From positions 2,516,793-2,580,792 of the forward strand of contig CABFPE010000005.1 in assembly GCA_900660155.1 (NCBI GenBank): 64,000 nucleotides of DNA, read 5' to 3'. This document shows, one piece after another, positions 24,218 through 36,321 of this stretch (its first letter is position 1; each line of letters opens with the position of its first letter). The notes beneath the pieces are model-generated. The model searched no databases and had not been told where the DNA came from. It worked only from the letters and a program-made list of their open reading frames with translations. Both the position numbers and the translations under genes were made by a program. This DNA is from Hofstenia miamia (Eukaryota; Xenacoelomorpha; Acoela; Hofsteniidae).

Positions 24218-27200
24218 ATCTATGCATGTATATATTATATTAATTGTATTATTCCTAAAGCTATTCTATGTTGAGGGAATTACGGAGCCAGCCTATTTAA
24301 AATTTTCAACCAAATTTTGATGCTCATATTAACCTTAGACATTGTAGACTTCCTAGTATGTTTATAAATTTCTAAATTTTTATTATGCATAAATTTTCAA
24401 TTGATTTTTATTGCAGTGATTACCAGTCAGCACCAAGAACTAAAAATACTCGTTGGCTTGCACCCCATTCTCTAAATTTGAATTGCCTTTTAAATTCATT
24501 GCCACTTGAGCCGTGCTTGTCTTAGTAACACGTATATAGACTAAAAATGTCCCTTTCAATATTTACCACATCTCTGATAGTCTGGTATAAGAAAAGGCTT
24601 AAGCGCCCTAGGAAGCGTCATAAATTGCGAAATAGATTGGTGTTAACACTTTTATTGAAAGTAAACATTGTGTTTACCATATTCGCATCAAAGAACTTAC
24701 ATAAAAATCTCAACAATATGTTAGGAGGAGACTCAACTTGTTTGCTAAGTTTTGCATGGCGTCAATTTTCGGGATATTCTTGCAGATTAAAACAGAGATA
24801 AGGTAATTTCAAATTTTAATAAAATGTAAGAATGCGGATTTAGTTAAGTCCAAGATTTACACTTCCATTCAATGTCCGTTAAAGTTCTTTATATAGAGAA
24901 ATAATTAAAGACTGCACAAGGCAAATGTAGCTGAAGTGAAAGTTAAAAACGTTTGAAATGCATCGAGAATCGCGTGTATGCTTAGATTGTTAAAAAGTTT
25001 AAATCATTAATAGGAATAGATTCTATTCTTCCGAATTTATAAACAAGTTTTAAGAAACACACATGCTATGAATTTTTAGACTACATATTCAAACAATAGA
25101 CTAATATCTTATTTTTAAAGGAAGTGACCCAATAATGCATAATCCGAAAATATTTCCAAAAAATTTGATTGGGACACACGATTACGTTTGTAGTTTTTCG
25201 AATAACAGTGCTCTTAAAACTTTTATTCACCACAACGTTCTTAATATTGTGGTTTTTGTCAATGTGGGCAATAAATAGAAGTAGTTTAAATATGTTTTGA
25301 AACATAATACCGCTTATCCTGCAATATAATATTACATTTATAGAAAAGCTTGATAAATGCATTTCGGGACCTTTTGAATTTTTTCCTAGAATTGTTATAA
25401 AACGAGTATTTATTTACAAGTTATTCAAAATCTAATCATATTTTGCAAAAAGGGTAATTATTTATCACAATATTCACAAAAGATCCCCAATTTCAAATTT
25501 TTATCGATATTTTTTGAAAGGGGAGGGTGGTGGTCGTTTTTCTTACACTCACCTAATACCGCGCCTGCTTTAAATGGCCAGCAATGTATACATATGGATC
25601 GCTTTTTTAAACAGGTCAGGTAACCCCCCCCCTCCTCCTGATAGTTATTTTTGCTAAGTAACCTGACTCATGACTAACTCTGCTCATTTATGTGATGGGG
25701 TGATCGATACTTAGCGTTTCCATAAGATTACATCATAAAATTTGAATTCTTCGCTTGTTTCAGGGAAACATGACCTGTTCGTTTTATAATTCAGACTAAA
25801 GCTGAGACAATTGAAATGATTTGTTATTCATTTAACTTTGATTGACAACCTTTACTTTCCATCCACCTGATTATTTCTTGCTAAGTAAATCAATTTATTA
25901 AATCTATTGGTATTCGGCTAATATAGTGTTTTTGGTTAATGCTAAATTTGTATTTATTCAAAGTAATTTCAAATTTTAATTGGCTAAAGCTGAGCTGGAG
26001 ATTCTCATATGGGCGGTCAAAACGCGAATTGAATTCCTTCCACTCACTTAAGACACGCACCCATCTTCTATTTTGGAGGCCATTTGATCACACAATCTCA
26101 ATCAATTTAATTGATTTTCTGCTTCGTTTCAATTGCCACAGAATCTTACACACTGCCATTCATTTAGATTATCCAAATAATCTTTGTGAAATTTTTTCAA
26201 TGCACAAACCTTCTTTTCCAATTTAGTCAATTTTAGAATCAGTTTTGTAAATCTGGCCTCTCTTTAAATGCTATAATTCACATTGATATTTAATTCAAAC
26301 ATTAATCCTACTCTGGTAATTAAATTGCCAATACTGTTCAGAAACAAACATTAACTTTTAACTAGAAACGCAAGCGCGACTCCGTCCGGTAAACCAGAGG
26401 ATAAGAATACCTCCTTTAGAATAAACAATGCGTTTGAGAGAAACATTGTATAGATATAGAACAATGATATTACCAACGACTCTTAATTATTAAAGTCCTC
26501 TATTTTAATCTCCTCGGAAAAACACTTTCGTCTAGTAATTGACATGCTTAATTAGTCTATTTGAATTTGTCAACAATACTTAACACTGTTCAAAACAAAC
26601 CGTTAAAATTCCCGCATTAATTGATTTGGATATTTGTTTGATTTCCTAGCATTGAGCTAGTCCTACCATTCACGAATACGTTTTTCAAGATTTTATTGTT
26701 GGCGTTAAAAACTGGCTACGCTCGGTCTCGCAATATTCAAATACAAATTGGGACGTTAGATGCAAATTTACTAGTATACCCTTACCCCCGAGGTTATTCA
26801 TACCTAGTCCGCCCCGTGTTTTCATGCCAAAGACCAGCTCACCCAAAACATCAAAAATAGAAGAAAATTACTAAAATATTTTATTTTTTAATAGCTTTTG
26901 CCATTCGAAAGCATTGCACCACTTGTTTAAATGATTTAATCTAAAATATGATGATTTTTGATCTCAGCGTAATTATCCCTTCTAATGAAATGTATCCAAG
27001 ATTTTGTATTGGAGGGTGGGCTTCAAAAAATTATAACTCACTTTTGTGTTTAGAATAAATTCGACATAAAGGTTATTCAATGTACTAACTATGGAAAAGT
27101 ATGAAATTCACCTCCCACATGCATGTTTAATTGTTCAAGATTTAATGGGTCAGATGCGTATGATTTGCCCGTGGTTAGTAGTGAGTAGATTTCTAAAGAT

Positions 27201-27953
27201 TTATGATCCTCTCACAATATGTTTACTTTGATAATTTGACAGCTCAGATTTATATCAGGTAGGACGACATTCTTACAGCAGAAAACTATTTTTACACCTC
27301 GCTATTTTCAATTGACAGAAGTACTGTTACTGTTGACAAATTCAATTCTTTGACTAACTATAATACAGAAGCACAAGTAACTAGTACGTTTGAGATACAT
27401 AATATAAATGCATTGGTGTTTCTTAAACGTATTATCATCTGCACAATTAACACTGTCCAATCAATATTTATATGCATTGACGACGGTAGACTCAAAATGG
27501 CGTATATTACGCACAACATTCTATAGGAAATCCTTTTACGTACATGATCTATTTCAGACACAAGTTTTAATGGAAAAGGAAATTGTAATAATTTTAAATA
27601 AAACAAAACAATCTCATATTTGGTGTGAAGATCTTTCCAATATTTTGGACATGTTAATTTTTGGGAACCCATGCAGTTAATATATTAATGATTTCATTTG
27701 TATGAATGCATAAAAGTAATTTAACATGAATTACAGTTTTGGATGCATTTCAGTGAACATAATCAAACAACGTTCCATTTGGACTCCAAAAGGTAATTAT
27801 ATGGCGTTACAAAAACAGACTTTACTTTGATCATTTACTTAAAATGCTTTTATCAATTTACTGTTTTAGATTTATTGTAGCATAATGTAGCCTTCGACAA
27901 CCATCCTTGTAAGTTTAAAGGCTGAGAACTTCCAAAAATTATGTCTTTTTCGA

Positions 27954-28140
27954 GAGGTGTGTATTCAAGGGAGTGCTCAAAGGGCTCAGGCCATCTTGTT
28001 AAACTTATATTAAAATTCGGTTCGAGTGTTGGATTTTATCTGTGGAGAAATTAGATTTTGATCAAAACATAACATAAAAATATACTATTTAAATTTTCCA
28101 GCCCTTCCCCCATGTTAATTATTTAGGAGTACAGCCCCGG
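27954..28140 (+). repeat. hAT-like dispersed repeat, copy 2 (diverged)
   Basis: Aligns block by block with 32289-32495: GTGTATTCAAGGGAGTGCTC, CTTGTTAAA, TTCGAGTGTTGGAT, CATGTTAATTATTTAGGA, GTACAGCCCCGG. The ends AGGTGTGTA and TACAGCCCC are mirror-like, suggesting short inverted termini. Confidence 0.6.
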
Positions 28141-28183
28141 TAAGATGTTAGTATGTTTAAACATTGTGATTCAACAATTACTA

Positions 28184-28206
28184 CATATATATATATATAT
28201 ATATAT
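28184..28206. repeat. (TA)n microsatellite
   Basis: About 11 TA units immediately upstream of the Tc1-like element. Confidence 0.85.
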
Positions 28207-28210
28207 TTAC

Positions 28211-30258
28211 AGTTCTGAAAATAGGTATCGGGACAGTAGCTCGGCAAACCCAAATTGCTCTATAGGCGCGTCCACTTGATGCGTGGTCAGCCAATGCTGC
28301 CTCAGCGAATTAATTAAATTAAATTGAGACTCTACTTTCCCTCCGCCGTACACTTGAACTAGAGCGCAACCTACGTGTTTGCACGGATCCGTTTTTCTGC
28401 TTGGAAAAAGTATCGGGATACTAGTAATTTTTTATTATAAACCTGAAAAGTTTGCTTTTGACCCCTTGCAAACAGTTTATTTCCCTTTAAAAAAAGCACA
28501 ATTTTCTGCTCCTAATTTCCAAAATGCCGCGATATACACCACAACCAATAAGAGACTTAGTTGTTTCACAACACCTGGCAGTATTTACTATCCGCAGAAT
28601 AAGCGAGCTATTGAATACATCAAAGGGCGCTACTGGGCGCATCATTTCTTAATATAATAATATAAATCTACTGGATGTCCAACAGTTAAGCCAAAGAAAA
28701 AATCGAGTTCCACCGTGTAGTATCAGCACTGGAAGACTGGACAGAGATAATCTTTTTAGACGAGTGCAAAGTAGAAATTTTTCCGAAAAGTCAAGAACTT
28801 ATCTGAAGACAGAATATGTCGACCCTACGTTTTAACCCTAAATTTACATCATAAGCTCTGAAATCCATCATAGTGTGGAGCTGCATTTCTGCGAGTGGTT
28901 TCCGAAAGCTCGTAAAAATCGATGAAAACCTTCATATCCGTCAATATATTCCAATTTTGAAAGGTTATCTATTAGATTATTGGGATGAGAATTCTATCTT
29001 TCAACACCCGGGGCAACCACGTCACACCACAAGAGTTTTGAAGCATGGTGTACCATTACTATCAGATTGGCCTGCTGAGTCACCTGATCTCAACATAATC
29101 GAACATGTATGGTATGAATTNTCGGCAAACCCAAATTGCTCTATAGGCGCGTCCACTTGATGCGTGGTCAGCCAATGCTGCCTCAGCGAATTAATTAAAT
29201 TAAATTGAGACTCTACTTTCCCTCCGCCGTACACTTGAACTAGAGCGCAACCTACGTGTTTGCACGGATCCGTTTTTCTGCTTGGAAAAAGTATCGGGAT
29301 ACTAGTAATTTTTTATTATAAACCTGAAAAGTTTGCTTTTGACCCCTTGCAAACAGTTTATTTCCCTTTAAAAAAAGCACAATTTTCTGCTCCTAATTTC
29401 CAAAATGCCGCGATATACACCACAACCAATAAGAGACTTAGTTGTTTCACAACACCTGGAAGTATTTACTATCCGCAGAATAAGCGAGCTATTGAATACA
29501 TCAAAGGGCGCTACTGGGCGCATCATTTCTTAATATAATAATATAAATCTACTGGATGTCCAACAGTTAAGCCAAAGAAAAAATCGAGTTCCACCGTGTA
29601 GTATCAGCACTGGAAGACTGGACAGAGATAATCTTTTTAGACGAGTGCAAAGTAGAAATTTTTCCGAAAAGTCAAGAACTTATCTGAAGACAGAATATGT
29701 CGACCCTACGTTTTAACCCTAAATTTACATCATAAGCTCTGAAATCCATCATAGTGTGGAGCTGCATTTCTGCGAGTGGTTTCCGAAAGCTCGTAAAAAT
29801 CGATGAAAACCTTCATATCCGTCAATATATTCCAATTTTGAAAGGTTATCTATTAGATTATTGGGATGAGAATTCTATCTTTCAACACCCGGGGCAACCA
29901 CGTCACACCACAAGAGTTTTGAAGCATGGTGTACCATTACTATCAGATTGGCCTGCTGAGTCACCTGATCTCAACATAATCGAACATGTATGGTATGAAT
30001 TAAAGGCTAAAATTGAATTTCGAAATCCAAGAACAGCGGATGAGCTCTGGCATGCAACCGAAGAGGAGTTTTTCAATATTTCGAAGGAGTTTATCGAGAA
30101 ACTTTTCTTAAGTTTACCCTCCAGAGTTCATTGCGTTGTGACCGCCCGAGTTTATCCAACAAAATACTAAAGAAATTATACTTGCTAAATATATTATTAT
30201 TTTATTGTTTTTGTAAGAAATACATTTGTTTCTTTTTGTGTCCCATTTCTTTTTGCCT
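28211..30258 (+). mobile_element. Tc1-like transposon, inactive, with duplicated left part
   Basis: The complete right-hand version starts with an HTH N-terminus at 29404 (MPRYTPQPIRDLVVSQHLE, then RISELLNTSKGATGRI). It continues out of frame to IIFLDECKVEIF with the first catalytic aspartate (29620s). From 29754 an open frame of 138 codons covers the C-terminal half. There the second aspartate motif, usually FQQDN-x-P-x-HT, reads FQHPGQPRHT, so the aspartate is lost. SPDLNIIEHVW keeps the final glutamate. Candidate inverted ends are GGAAAAAGTATCGGGATAC (28403 and 29284) and the inverse of GGCAAAAAGAAATGGGACAC (30239-30258). A further GGTATCGGGACAG lies at 28224. In-frame stops, a frameshift and the lost aspartate make it dead. 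The left 880 bp is present twice. Confidence 0.8.
28241..30001 (+). repeat. 880-bp direct duplication joined by a single N
   Basis: 28241-29120 and 29122-30001 are the same sequence at an offset of 881, separated by one N at 29121. The only difference I noticed is C at 28579 against A at 29460. The first copy stops abruptly inside the transposase at the N. This is most simply two overlapping contig ends that were not merged. Confidence 0.9.
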
Positions 30259-30472
30259 TAGAAATCAATGTCCCAAAATATACATGTATATACTGCAAAT
30301 GTGCATCGTGACACTTAGATCATTTGTTGTGCTTAAATTTCAGGACTGAGAATATTTCTACTTTAGTTAATATGCAGACGTCTGCCAACAAATATTATAA
30401 TAACCACTTTATGGATATAATAATTTTCTAATATTTTTATTGTAGTAAATAACATTTTATTTTTATTTTTAG

Positions 30473-30593
30473 AGATTAATCAAGCTCTACTTCCTAAAGA
30501 CGAGGTCTACGCACGCAAATTTCGGTGTTTCTGTGGGGCTTTTACACAAAATGGCCAAATTAACAGTACAACGAGTTACGTCACAAAGGCATG
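30473..30593 (+). CDS. UNC5: UNC-5-like netrin receptor, exon for second half of Ig1, frame disrupted
   Basis: The acceptor is a T-rich tract ending AG at 30471-30472. Joined to the preceding exon in phase 1 it reads INQALLPKDEV then ARKFRCFCGAF. FRCFC corresponds to the UNC-5 YWCQC pair that closes Ig1. After the run GGGGCTTTTT (30535-30544) the similarity continues one frame over as TQNGQINSTTSYVTKA, matching the family's GTTKS-KAYIRIA ending. The exon is 121 bp, one more than a multiple of three, while the neighbouring exons are all multiples of three. There is thus one extra base in the homopolymer region. It is either a sequencing or assembly error or a real disabling insertion. The donor CAT|GTAAGT at 30594 leaves phase 1. 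Confidence 0.8.
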
Positions 30594-31914
30594 TAAGTGT
30601 GAGAAAATGTTTATTAAATATGTTTTACCATTTCTATGCCGTGAAACCTGTTCCTTAATTTCTGTGCGATGCGAGGAGTTCTGATAATCTGTTATACATA
30701 ATTTATTCAATTTCAATCGCTTGAGAAACCTTGCATCAAAGAATTCTATTTATTCCGCGCAATTATGTTAAAGAGTCAGTAGATTTGTGCGTTTGTTAAC
30801 TGGTTTAACATGTATAAATTGCATTATATCAATTCATGTGTGATAGTGATGCGGTTTATAAGCTAAGAAAAAAATGATTTCAAATTTGAAAAAATTTGTG
30901 CTATTCAGATTCACAGATAAAATTACAAAGATCATCTACAATGTTCAATATATGTGATATGGCCTTTCTAAGAGGAGATTGTCTACCGTCTTTTCAAAAA
31001 CACGAATGTAAATAACAGTAAACATTAAATTAAATAAATATATAAAAATCGTTGTAATCTGATTAAAAAATAAAATCATATCGACAGGTTCATGAAAAAT
31101 GAGCTATGGTGGCATTTTACAAATTTTTTTGTCTATATAAGTTAATTGTTACGTCGCAGGAAATCTTTCCATTGTGTACATTGCCATTTTTAAAGAAGCT
31201 TTTTATGTATGCATATTATGCATTATGCACAAATGTATATCCAAGGGTGTAGTCAGAGACGCTTTTTCACAAAATCACGGGTAGTGCTAAACACCCATTA
31301 AATTCATTGCATATTAGGAGGACATACATGTACATTTTTATAACTGCTTATTTGCATAAGAGCTTCAGGAAGATTAATTTTAAATTTCTTGGGTCTTTTA
31401 CCAAATTAAATTAACGTGTGTAATCAAAAGGAATTCATAAATATATGCCTCTATCTTTGAAATGCTAAAAGGATTTGTCCTTCAAACCCAAAAACAATGT
31501 TAGTTGAATTATATGATATTCAATTGAAAAAACTGTGATATGTTGCCTTTTACAGAAAAATATTTTTAACAGAATGGTTCAACTGGACGTGTTTACTCGT
31601 AAAATTGATATATGCAGACGTCTTCAAAATTTGTGTTTAAGAACTGCACAAAGGTGAAGTATACATTTAACTATTTTGAGTACAAAAGGTTAGGTGTTTA
31701 TTTGAAACTTTTTCAGCAATTTTTATAAAAATAAGAAATTTGTAACTTTCTGTATTGTATATCGCAAAAAATGGAACTGACGAAAATTTAGTTTACAGAA
31801 AAACCAATGAACATATTTATAAACAGAAAAGTGGGATAAAAAACACATGGTTTAAGTTTTTAAATTTTTCTAGAAATACAAATTATCAAAAATCAACTGA
31901 TCAAATTAAAAATT

Positions 31915-32110
31915 TTGTTTCCCTTTAGGCCTTCGGCCCTACGACCTCTGACTTTGTACAAAGTACGCCTCAATGGGTTTGGAATATCTTTGCACACATT
32001 AAAAAACAGTCAAAGTTCTTTATTGCCTCCAGGTTCTCAAATACCTTCTAAATACATTAACACTAAGTATGGAAAGAATATAAATCTTTTTCAAAATTTC
32101 GAAAATTTCT
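31915..32110 (+). repeat. dispersed repeat family, copy 2
   Basis: Contains GACCTCTGACTTTG, GGGTTTGGAATATCTTTGCACA and TAAGTATGGAAAGAAT. These align with CGGTTTGGTATATCTTTGCGCA and TAGGTATAGAGAGAAT at 47000-47245, and with ACTTCTGACTTTGCGCAC at 61290. The 65-codon open frame here is an accident of the repeat. Confidence 0.5.
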
Positions 32111-32288
32111 AAGAAAACTTGTTAATCTATTCAACAATCTCTGCCACAGCAATGAGCTAGAACTTTTCAACATTGTATTAATGCATGTTCCGCAATAGAC
32201 CTACCCATGCCCCAACATATTCAAATTTGGAAATAGGCTTGGAAAAAATTCTTTGTAAATGTGGAAAAAGGCACTAGGCTGCTTAAGG

Positions 32289-32495
32289 CAGGGGTGTACT
32301 CACGGGGGTGCTCAGGGACTGAGCTCACCTTGTTAAATTAGATTGGGGGCGCATCGCCCCTTGTTAAAATATATTAGTATTCGAGTTTTGGATATTATTT
32401 GTTGAAAATATAAATTATGGTAAAAATATATCATAAAAATACAAAGCTCAAGATAAGAGCAGCCTCCCTTGTTAATTACTTAGGATTACAACCCT
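32289..32495 (+). repeat. hAT-like dispersed repeat, copy 3
   Basis: Starts CAGGGGTGTACTCACGGGGG and ends ATTACAACCCTG. The short ends are roughly inverted (CAGGGGTGTA against CAGGGTTGTA). The flanks GCTTAAGG and GTTGAAAG agree at 5 of 8 positions only, so a target duplication is not proven. Related to 27954-28140 and, in reverse, 11190-11304. Confidence 0.6.
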
Positions 32496-33890
32496 GGTTG
32501 AAAGTTAATAGCGAATGCAGAAATTTTATAAAATATGTATACAAACTTCTCTCCCCCCCACAAATTTTTGTTACAACGCTAGTGTGTTATCATATTATTA
32601 TACGACCGTACTTCTAGATGAAGGGGCTATCTGCAATTAATTGCCGATGGCGATGGTTCTTTTTGAAAACATTCAGTCATGTACGTAGGTAATTATTATA
32701 ATTGTCATTAGTAGCACGTATTTTAATTTAAATACAAATTAACAAAAAACATTGTTGTTTTTTCAAAGTGTTTTAAACATGTTTTTTGCTCCTTGTTTGG
32801 AATACTTAATCAACCTTTTTTTCAAATATTCAGTCGTATTTAGCGCTTTGAGCTTGCAATTCAATATTTCTGAAATCATATTCGATAATTGATTCAAATT
32901 ATCTACGAAGCGCCAAAGGCAGAAATGCGAGGTCCTCAATTGTTCACAGTTCAATATAATATTATTTAAAATGCTTTAAATATAAATGTTGCAGAGATTT
33001 TCAGAATTGAACGCATGCTTTGAAATATACAGCTACAGCCGATTTATTATTTGTTATTGAATATTACTGCTAATATGCCTTCTATTTTTTTTAACAAGTC
33101 CGCCATCGGAAGCATTAACGAAGTATGGGTTGCATGTTATTTATATATGTGAATCTCATTTAAGACGTAAGTCAAGATATCATATTCATGTACTATATAA
33201 TGTTTACAGTACAACGCGGCACCAAAAGAACACATTTCAGTGTTAAAGTCTTTGACATATTTACAAATTTTGAGCACTTGCTGTGTCTTTCGAATCAAAG
33301 CAAATCAATGAAAGTCATAATTTCCTATGGTTCCACCAAGAAGTGGACTCTTTGGTTTTCAATGCGCCCCTATGTTAAGATATATGTTTTTTAAAGAGGT
33401 TGGAAGGTCATTGTTATTCTAAAGTCTGCGCAGATCTTTTCACCGAAAAGTGTGAAGCTCGAAAAATTCAAATCTGTAAATCAGTGATCATGTGAAATTG
33501 TTATCTGTTTCTATGTTATCTAAGCAATTAAGCTAGTTGTTTTGCGAAACTTGCGTTTACTTCTTCTGTTTAAACCAAGGTTTTATAGATATATTTAGTT
33601 ACTGATTATAGGATCACATTAGTCTTGGCTTTGAGAAGTACATAAATCGATAATGCAGTCAACAGTGTTACTTACGGCTGTGTTAAAATCGAACAGGGCT
33701 ATACTAAAATATACATTGTGAATAATCCAACTTAATGTATCTCGTCGAGTGGCGGCCAAAATTATGTCATATAGAGGTCTGTAAGGTTACATCCATGTTC
33801 GTGTTTGCGTTTTCGTGATTTTGGGAATTGGCATTATTCAGACTCGACTGTATTGCTTACTTTTCCATTTTTTAATTTCACATTGTTTAG

Positions 33891-34166
33891 ACATGGACCA
33901 TATATTTCTTCGCAACCCAAAGAATCTAACGGTTCTCCTCGGTTCTAAAGCTGAATTGCAATGTCAACCACCTGCATCTGTTCCTTCATCAAAAGTTAAA
34001 TGGAAGCGAAACGGAGAATTAGTCGTTGGAGAACGATTTCATATTAAAGATCTCGGCAGTCTTGTCATTGACGATATCCAAAGGCAAGATGAAGGGCGTT
34101 ATATTTGCGAGGCTAACAACAGTATATATTCAAGGCAGAGCCTTTCAGCTGTCCTCCAAGTTAAAG
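33891..34166 (+). CDS. UNC5: UNC-5-like netrin receptor, exon for Ig2
   Basis: One 276-bp exon (92 codons, phase 1 to phase 1) encodes the second Ig domain. It shows LTVLLGSKAELQCQPP with the first cysteine, VKWKRNGELV with the core tryptophan, FHIKDLGSLVIDD, then DEGRYICEANN with the second cysteine. This aligns with vertebrate UNC-5 from Y-x-x-K-x-F...LPCRPPEGIP...VEWLRNEDLV through DTANYTCVAKN. The tyrosine codon at the join is split across intron 2 (T + AC), and the sequence runs smoothly from VTKA to YMDHIF. The donor AAAG|GTGACT follows. In the protein this domain lies outside the cell and, with Ig1, belongs to the netrin-binding region. Confidence 0.92.
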
Positions 34167-35828
34167 GTGACTTTGTGTTATTTTATTTTAAGAGCTTATT
34201 TTGGTTTGAAATATTTCTTTTGTAAGCATTTGAAAATTCAAAATACGTAATTTTTTGCAACAAATTATGTTCAAATAACAGACTCGTTGTTATGGATTTT
34301 GAATGCAACACAACATGAGGAATAGGGGCACAAAATCACATGCGAAAAAGTTAAAAGGTGTTTTACTTTCTAAAAAAAGGCTTAAATTTTTGCCTGCATC
34401 TCTGTAAAACACTAAAGCATGGTTTAGAAAAGCCTGCTAGCTTATACAGAATAGCACACGTTTCAGATCTACAAGTGGGGCTATTTCTTCTTGGTCCAAC
34501 TCAGCACAAAAAGAAATCTTCCAAATCTGAACAATTCTTCTCTATCTGACCCAACTAAGCAGTTCAAAATTTTCAAATTCAATTGTTTTGATGACGTCAT
34601 CCTCCCCTGATGTATTGAATGCTTATAAAATAGGTCTTAAAATAGATTGCATCAAAGCCCTTAATTTCTTGAGAAATAAAATCTTATTTTAGGATAAAAA
34701 ATAGCATCATTTTATTAATTTTGTCAACTAACGAACCCAAACTAATCTTCCGGAAAACTTAACCCAACGCGACCCATTAGCTTTTCTAAAAAACTCACTG
34801 TCGTCAAAGCGGGATTCAACCCAACGCATTAGTCGAACTAGCCCATGTGCAAAAATATCTCTATTGTGCGATTTATAACTCTACAGTCCTGTATTTTGTC
34901 AATTGTGTAAGACAGCAGTTATTAGCTATTTTGTTGTGTCAGTTGCAGTGCTGCCATAGTAAAATAGGTCACAAATTTAGTCGATCATGGTGGTTCATAT
35001 CAACCTGTAATAGGTCGAATATATACATACATAGTATAAAACATGAAAAACGGCGAAAAACAAATATACATTCTCAGCAAATTGAGAGCAGAATAACAAG
35101 AAATTTGTATCTAACCTATAAATGCATTGTAATACATTATTGGGTTATTCATATCAATACACTGTATTTTTGTTCTAGTTTTGATATATTTGTATCCTTT
35201 GTCGTCTGCTTGTTTATATTGAGTGAACGAAAACTTTTCATACGTAATTGGTCATGGTGAGATCTCATAGATATTTGACAATGTTGACTCATATTAAAAA
35301 ATCACACATATTTACAAATACGATCATTGATGAATGATTTTGACAATTGATTTACATAGCATAGGGGAGAACGGGGTAAGTTGATACCAGGTGCAAGTTG
35401 ATACCATGCTTTATTAAGAAAAATAACAAGTGTATTCAATTGTCACTCTCTTGCGTTTAAAAACAGACAAACGATAAGTAAATTAATATCCTTATATAAA
35501 GTGTTGTAATATAAGTTAGAGGTGAGTTAAATTCTTTTCAATATTTACATATAGCATTATTTATTTTTGCATCGAGTAATATTTGTCTCAATATACGATA
35601 ACTGTACATGATTTGGGTAAATATATATTGTTGTGTAAAACCTTTGATTGTTAAGGTTTTTATTTAATACAAAACGTTTTACTCTGATAAAGGTTTTAAA
35701 GAATGATTTAGTTCAGGTAAATTATCAAGGCCAGGCCATGTTGATACTAACTGAGTTCATTGGATATATTTGCTTGGTATATGGAGAGTCGTAAAAAAAT
35801 AAACGTCAAGGCGAAGAATGGATGCAAT

Positions 35829-35865
35829 CAGACTTGTCAACGAGCCGTAATTTCTAAGCTCGGCT
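35829..35865 (+). mobile_element. hAT-type MITE with GGCTC repeats, copy 2 (cut by gap)
   Basis: CAGACTTGTCAACGAGCC, then TAATTTCTAAGCTCGGCT, matches the left end of the element at 12568 with one or two changes. The sequence then becomes N. The presumed target site is GATGCAAT at 35821-35828. The right end is not seen after the gap. Confidence 0.8.
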
Positions 35866-36321
35866 NNNNNNNNNNNNNNNNNNNNNNNNNNNNNNNNNNN
35901 NNNNNNNNNNNNNNNNNNNNNNNNNNNNNNNNNNNNNNNNNNNNNNNNNNNNNNNNNNNNNNNNNNNNNNNNNNNNNNNNNNNNNNNNNNNNNNNNNNNN
36001 NNNNNNNNNNNNNNNNNNNNNNNNNNNNNNNNNNNNNNNNNNNNNNNNNNNNNNNNNNNNNNNNNNNNNNNNNNNNNNNNNNNNNNNNNNNNNNNNNNNN
36101 NNNNNNNNNNNNNNNNNNNNNNNNNNNNNNNNNNNNNNNNNNNNNNNNNNNNNNNNNNNNNNNNNNNNNNNNNNNNNNNNNNNNNNNNNNNNNNNNNNNN
36201 NNNNNNNNNNNNNNNNNNNNNNNNNNNNNNNNNNNNNNNNNNNNNNNNNNNNNNNNNNNNNNNNNNNNNNNNNNNNNNNNNNNNNNNNNNNNNNNNNNNN
36301 NNNNNNNNNNNNNNNNNNNNN
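35866..36321. other. assembly gap (456 N)
   Basis: Unsequenced bases. Open frames drawn across it have no meaning. Confidence 1.

Larger units (their letters stand above)
22742..30472 (+). other. intron 1 of the UNC-5-like gene
   Basis: A 7.7-kb intron with GT (22742) and AG (30471-30472) borders. It holds a (TTTA)n tract at 24178-24217, a hAT-like repeat at 27954-28140, a (TA)n tract at 28184-28206 and the Tc1-like element with its assembly duplication (28211-30258). The stretch 22800-27950 is otherwise empty: its open frames of 80-104 codons have no recognisable motifs. Confidence 0.7.
30594..33890 (+). other. intron 2 of the UNC-5-like gene
   Basis: A 3.3-kb intron, GT at 30594 and AG at 33889-33890 after a T-rich tract. 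It contains two dispersed repeats (31915-32110 and 32289-32495). The rest is AT-rich without recognisable structure. Confidence 0.7.
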
